Below, in pieces: positions 48,019 through 51,709 of a DNA stretch of 51,709 nt; position 1 is the stretch's first letter; the number at the start of each line of letters is the position of its first letter. The notes beneath the pieces are model-generated. The model was not told the origin of the DNA. It was given only the letters and a program-made list of their open reading frames with translations, and did no database searches. A program made the position numbers and the translations under genes. Source of the DNA: Ruegeria faecimaris (lineage in GTDB: Bacteria > Pseudomonadota > Alphaproteobacteria > Rhodobacterales > Rhodobacteraceae). The stretch lies in the NCBI RefSeq assembly GCF_900182615.1, contig NZ_FXTE01000020.1, forward strand, positions 1 through 51,709, given 5' to 3'.

Positions 48019-49002
48019 TCAGGTCCGCATATTGCTGGCCGAGTTCTGTATGTCATCATACTGACCCGAGGGGCGGAACTTCCACAGATAATCCGGCAGG
48101 ACCGATTCCAGCGTCGCCGGCTCGATCCCCAGATCAGCAAAGCCAAGCGCGCTATCTGAGACAACATTGTCGTGACGCAGATTCTTGAGCTGATCACGCG
48201 TCAGGATATTGTTCGGAAACAACTGAAAGCTCGCAAATTTCATTATGTCCAGCATTCCCGCCATGACCCGGGCCACCCAAAAGGGAATCCCAAGGATAAT
48301 CCGGTGGCGGTTGATCACATCCAGCATTTGCTGCATCAACGCACGGAAGGTTTTCACTTCGGGTCCGCCCAATTCGTAGACACCCCCGCTGGCCTGCCCC
48401 AGCACGCCCTGCACCGCAGCCTTGGCGACATCATCCACATAGACCGGCTGAAATTGCGTCTGGGCCCCGACCAGCGGCAGAAATGGCCCCACCCGGGTCA
48501 TCGCAGCGAAACGGTTGAAGAACTGATCCTCGGTTCCGAAAATCACCGAAGGGCGCAGGATCATTGCACCCGGCATATGCGCCAGAACACCGGCCTCGCC
48601 CTGCGCTTTGGTACGAGAATATTCGCTCCCCGCCTCGGCATCAGCACCAATGGCCGAGATATGGACCATACGGGTTACACCTTCAGCGGCTGCTAGACGC
48701 GCAACGCGTTCAGCCCCTTCGGTTTGAACGGTATCGAATTCATTCCGGCCAATCTCGTTCAACACACCAACACAGTTCACCACCGCATCAGCCCCCCGCA
48801 TCGCCAAAGCAACCGAAGCGTCATCGCGGATGTTACACAGGACAGGTTCGACTTGCCCCACCGCACCGTAGGGTCTAACAAACATCGCTTCGTTCGGACG
48901 GCGCACCGCAACCCGAACGCGCCAGCCTTCATTCGCCAGACGTCGCGCAATATACCGGCCGACAAATCCGGATCCGCCATAAATCGTGACCAGTTTGGAC
49001 AT
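48019..49002 (-). CDS. NDUFA9-like NAD(P)-binding epimerase/dehydrogenase
   Basis: 327 residues. The Rossmann motif TIYGGSGFVGRYIARRL opens the chain, with GADAVVNCVGVLNEIGRNEF and the ILRPSVIFGTEDQFFNRFA block of the complex I NDUFA9 subunit family. The atypical SDR lacks a clear YxxxK catalytic pair, as in NDUFA9-like proteins. It might assist complex I or quinone metabolism. Stop codons of this gene and uppP are adjacent with no space for a terminator. Confidence 0.85.
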   Translation of the reverse strand: MSKLVTIYGGSGFVGRYIARRLANEGWRVRVAVRRPNEAMFVRPYGAVGQVEPVLCNIRDDASVALAMRGADAVVNCVGVLNEIGRNEFDTVQTEGAERVARLAAAEGVTRMVHISAIGADAEAGSEYSRTKAQGEAGVLAHMPGAMILRPSVIFGTEDQFFNRFAAMTRVGPFLPLVGAQTQFQPVYVDDVAKAAVQGVLGQASGGVYELGGPEVKTFRALMQQMLDVINRHRIILGIPFWVARVMAGMLDIMKFASFQLFPNNILTRDQLKNLRHDNVVSDSALGFADLGIEPATLESVLPDYLWKFRPSGQYDDIQNSASNMRT

Positions 49003-49155
49003 TTGAGGGCTCCTGCTATTGGGTCCTGATCCGATCTACCGCCCAATGCCCTTTCAAACAAGGCGCAATAACGCCGCGCAGCCACGAAAAAGCAACGCGG
49101 CACAGACGGTTGAAAGCAGTGGTTAAAAAACTTTCAAAAAACTTTCCGAATCCGG

Positions 49156-49184
49156 TTGACGCCTTCCGCCAGTAGGCTTAAACG
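49156..49184 (+). promoter_or_regulatory. Promoter of tRNA-Leu
   Basis: TTGACG (49156-49161), a 17-bp spacer and TAAACG (49179-49184), placed 16 bp ahead of the mature tRNA start. The positions suit a sigma-70 promoter. Read-through into the integrase gene is possible because no terminator separates them. Confidence 0.5.
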
Positions 49185-49200
49185 CCCCTCCACGACACCT

Positions 49201-49287
49201 GCCCAGGTGGCGGAATTGGTAGACGCGCTAGCTTCAGGTGCTAGTGTCCGTATGGACGTGGAGGTTCGAGTCCTCTCCTGGGCACCA
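49201..49287 (+). tRNA. tRNA-Leu (anticodon CAG), island insertion site
   Basis: 87 nt including encoded CCA, with a long variable arm (TGTCCGTATGGACGT) typical of leucine tRNA. The acceptor arms GCCCAGG and CCTGGGC pair fully. Anticodon loop TTCAGGT gives CAG (codon CTG). The last 14 nt belong to the left 75-bp repeat. A tyrosine recombinase gene begins 64 bp later. Confidence 0.95.
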
Positions 49288-49348
49288 TCCCCCGAGCTTA
49301 ACCCATTGATCTCCCTCAGTATCCTTGTGGAAACTGCGCGGGTGTAGG
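49274..49348 (+). repeat. Left 75-bp inverted repeat (tRNA-Leu 3' end to integrase leader)
   Basis: Exact 75-bp match, in opposite orientation, to 51554-51628. It starts inside the tRNA-Leu T arm (TCTCCTGGGCACCA) and stops two bases before the integrase ATG. The matched bases break at both ends, so the repeat is sharply bounded. It is the likely attachment site region of the integrase. Confidence 0.92.
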
Positions 49349-49350
49349 AC

Positions 49351-50523
49351 ATGGCGTATGACAAATCAGTCCCCTTTTCGTTCACCAAGAACGGCATCTA
49401 CTACTTCGAACGGAGGGTCCCGAGATACCTTCAAAGGCACTATTCTTCCAGGAAGATCAGCTATTCGTTGAGAACAAGATCAGCTTCTGTTGCTGCTTCT
49501 CGCGCAAGCAGGGCGGCTCATCAGCTCGATGAATACTGGTATTATCTGCGTATCAGAGACATCGAACTACCAGGTAAGAACAGGCTGCGTATCGCTGCCA
49601 ATACACACAGCAATCCATCAAATGTTCCGCTCGCGGACACTGTGACGCTGTCAGAGGCCGTTGCAGTTTACCTGAAGTTAAAGGGCGCAGATCGTCCGAT
49701 CACATTTCATCGTGCGGCTGAGAGATCCTGCGGTTATTTGATTGATGTTGCTGGTGACAAGGACCTCCGGGCGTACACCAAGAAGGATGCAAACAGCTTT
49801 CGAGACGTACTCATTGAACGAGGGCTTTCCGGTAGCAGCATTACGCGTGTGTTCGGAACGGTTCGGTCTATAACGAACTTCGCTGCGAGTGAGATGGGTT
49901 TCTCTCTTACGAACCCTTTCGGTGGCGTGTACTTTGATCGCCAAGCTGGAGTCAGGGATCGCGAACCTCTGCCGATAGAAGCTGTTCGCATGGTGCAGCA
50001 GGAGTGCCAGCGTTTTGATGATGATCTTCGTTGGCTTGTAGCTCTCGTCTCGGATACTGGGATGCGACTCGCCGAGGTCGCAGGTCTTTCTTTGGATGAT
50101 CTCGTGATTGACGGAAAGAATCCCAAGGTGGTCATTCGCGAACACCCGTGGCGGCGCCTCAAGACCGCCAGCAGTGCACGTGAGGTTCCGCTCGTCGGCG
50201 CAGCTTTGTGGGCAGCAAAACGTATCCACGGCGTAGCTTCCGATAAGGTGCATGCCTTTCCACGCTACAACCGCTCGAGCCAGACAAACGCGAACTCTGC
50301 AAGCGCGGCGCTCAACAAGTGGCTTAGACCGATAGTGCCCGCAAACTGCACAATGCACAGTTTCCGCCACTCAATGCGCGACAGGCTCCGGGCCGTAGAA
50401 TGCCCTTCTGACATCGTGGATCAAATAGGAGGATGGCAGACCGAGGGCGTCGGGCACAGCTATGGGCGGGGCTACAGCATTGACGTGCTGCACAAGTGGT
50501 TGACGAAGATAGAATTCTTGTGA
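49351..50523 (+). CDS. Tyrosine recombinase (integrase) with DUF6538-type N-terminus
   Basis: 390 residues. The N-terminal part (GIYYFERRVPRYLQ) is of the DUF6538 type. The core-binding region follows, then the catalytic domain with Arg in SDTGMRLAEV, Lys in RRLKTASSA, the HSFRH box, a Trp in GGW at the His/Trp position, and the nucleophile Tyr probably in HSYGRGY. All main catalytic residues are present, so it should be active. It lies directly after tRNA-Leu and its stop overlaps the start of the next gene (GTGA at 50520-50523). Base composition is more AT-rich by eye than surrounding genes. Confidence 0.92.
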   Translation: MAYDKSVPFSFTKNGIYYFERRVPRYLQRHYSSRKISYSLRTRSASVAASRASRAAHQLDEYWYYLRIRDIELPGKNRLRIAANTHSNPSNVPLADTVTLSEAVAVYLKLKGADRPITFHRAAERSCGYLIDVAGDKDLRAYTKKDANSFRDVLIERGLSGSSITRVFGTVRSITNFAASEMGFSLTNPFGGVYFDRQAGVRDREPLPIEAVRMVQQECQRFDDDLRWLVALVSDTGMRLAEVAGLSLDDLVIDGKNPKVVIREHPWRRLKTASSAREVPLVGAALWAAKRIHGVASDKVHAFPRYNRSSQTNANSASAALNKWLRPIVPANCTMHSFRHSMRDRLRAVECPSDIVDQIGGWQTEGVGHSYGRGYSIDVLHKWLTKIEFL

Positions 50524-51524
50524 AGGTTCGAAAAAGTGTCTTTATCATTAGATGTTTAAGGTTAGGTGATTTGACTTCATACGTTATCAAAAGTGACATA
50601 TCGGAGAAGCAGCTCGAAGCAGACGTGGCGAGTTTCTTGGGCTGGTGTTCGACAGGTCTTCCCTTCAAACTCGTCGACGTTAACGAACAACTTACTGGCG
50701 CGGACAAGCGCTTGGACGTAGCCATACCGGTCTACATTCAATTCAAGAAATCTACTGGGTTAAAACAGCTCCCTCGAGCAATCGGAAAAACTAAGGCTTC
50801 GGGCAAACGACGTTCAAATGAAAGCAAGCTACAGAAAGTTCGGCGGTTCCGAAGAGACCACATGCTATCGGATGACCCGAGCCTCTACTTCCAACTCAGA
50901 CGCAAAGCCGAGACAGCTGACGATCTGCAGCACAACGTCCTTTTGTCGCATAACCGACCGGGGTTGAGCTACGCGATTTATGTAGCTCCAACATACCTCA
51001 CTCGGCGCGAATTCAATGAGGAGTTAACGAAGGGCCCAAGGTTCGTTAACCCTTGGGAGATGCGGCAGTGGTCACTTCACAGCGATTTTGCCGAAATGTA
51101 CTGGCTCAGCCGATACGATAGGCAGCCGTTTTTGAGAAATCACGTTTCAATTACGCCTCATGAAAGGGTGGCTAATCATAACCACTACTATGCATTTTCG
51201 ACCGCGGGTGACGAAGTCAGTTGGCATTCTCCTGAAGTCCTGGAGGGGCGGCACAGCCGACTATCTGATTTTATGTCGATCCGGGCACGTGAATTGCTGT
51301 CCGGTGAAGCCACTTCAGCACCGGAGGAAATTATCGAACATATCTCAGAAATCACCGCTGGTTTCGCGGAGGTACCTATTCAGCAGTTTCTTTTTGGTGA
51401 AACACCATTGGAGCAGCTTCAAAGCTATGGTCGCTGGCTTAACAAGAGCTGGGGCATACGTCAGATACTATTGTGCGCAAATCGTGAAGACCTGAGTTCG
51501 CTTTTTCTGAGAACCAGTTATTAG
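50520..51524 (+). CDS. Unknown cargo protein coupled to the integrase, possible PD-(D/E)XK-like fold
   Basis: 334 residues from a GTG at 50520 that overlaps the integrase stop; another GTG at 50496 would add eight residues. No family is recognised with confidence. The segment GADKRLDVAIPVYIQFKKS (about residues 60-78) has the Asp-then-QxKK pattern seen in some PD-(D/E)XK nuclease-fold proteins. Later segments (AIYVAPTYLTRREFNEEL and NHNHYYAFS) recall uncharacterised proteins of similar layout. It is the only cargo between the inverted repeats. Phage defence or element control are guesses. Confidence 0.6.
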   Translation: MKVRKSVFIIRCLRLGDLTSYVIKSDISEKQLEADVASFLGWCSTGLPFKLVDVNEQLTGADKRLDVAIPVYIQFKKSTGLKQLPRAIGKTKASGKRRSNESKLQKVRRFRRDHMLSDDPSLYFQLRRKAETADDLQHNVLLSHNRPGLSYAIYVAPTYLTRREFNEELTKGPRFVNPWEMRQWSLHSDFAEMYWLSRYDRQPFLRNHVSITPHERVANHNHYYAFSTAGDEVSWHSPEVLEGRHSRLSDFMSIRARELLSGEATSAPEEIIEHISEITAGFAEVPIQQFLFGETPLEQLQSYGRWLNKSWGIRQILLCANREDLSSLFLRTSY

Positions 51525-51553
51525 TTTCTCGCGGGCTCATGGCTGAATTGAAC

Positions 51554-51628
51554 CCTACACCCGCGCAGTTTCCACAAGGATACTGAGGGAGATCAATGGG
51601 TTAAGCTCGGGGGATGGTGCCCAGGAGA
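51554..51628 (-). repeat. Right 75-bp inverted repeat
   Basis: Reverse complement of 49274-49348 over 75 bases without a mismatch, including the 14-nt tRNA-Leu 3' end. It lies 29 bp after the cargo gene stop. Being inverted, it is not a normal direct attR copy. The remaining 81 bp of the window (51629-51709) hold no gene I can support; a 12-bp palindrome AGGTGATCACCT is at 51661-51672. Confidence 0.92.
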
Positions 51629-51709
51629 AGCAGTTCTACTCCCGTTACAGGCACCGTCACAGGTGATCACCTCAGTGAAACAAGGGGTATCAGTTGGGGT
51701 GAATCCACG

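Overview
The window comes from an alphaproteobacterium of the Rhodobacteraceae, most likely the marine Roseobacter group. Supporting markers are a trimethylamine-N-oxide (TMAO) transport and demethylation operon, a petABC cytochrome bc1 operon with a separate MarR/response-regulator pair of the PetP/PetR kind, a cytochrome c2, a Hint-domain protein of a type frequent in this family, and tRNA genes that encode CCA. All identifications were made by reading motifs; no database search was run.

Layout. 1-8261: the 5' end of formate-THF ligase, then a LysR regulator divergent from a five-gene operon (binding protein, ATPase, fused double permease, cupin, Tdm-type TMAO demethylase). Formaldehyde from demethylation would be taken up by tetrahydrofolate, which fits the nearby fhs. 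8672-11756 (minus): arsenate resistance operon with an ArsR-ArsC fusion, a GAPDH and the ArsJ exporter. 11933-14643: tRNA-Thr, tRNA-Lys (opposite strand), dapF-mtaB. 14783-18442: petA-petB-petC (minus) and divergent cytochrome c2. 18456-23326: PaiB-like flavin protein, an FMN riboswitch ahead of ribH, aroC, an HD-domain protein, a DMT permease and cobO. 23431-31265: SPW-like membrane protein, AraC regulator, ilvE (all minus), then petP-petR and an HDAC-like/xseB/ispA/dxs run for isoprenoid precursors. 31489-40379: short BCCT transporter, DMT permease, msrB-msrA, hyuA-like, queG, GST, mtgA and a Hint protein. 40564-49002: gltD-GFA-gltB for glutamate synthesis, uppP, and an NDUFA9-like dehydrogenase.

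49201-51709: a tRNA-Leu gene followed directly by a tyrosine recombinase and a translationally coupled gene of unknown function. The pair is bounded by two exact 75-bp copies of the tRNA 3' end plus downstream sequence, in INVERTED orientation. This is the most unusual structure in the window. It could be a small self-inverting island carrying one cargo gene whose motif resembles nuclease-fold proteins, or it could be an assembly artefact. Other points of note are an internal duplication in the demethylase, a 27-bp palindrome ahead of the SPW-like gene, a BetI-like palindrome ahead of the BCCT gene, and a three-copy intergenic motif that overlaps the queG start codon.
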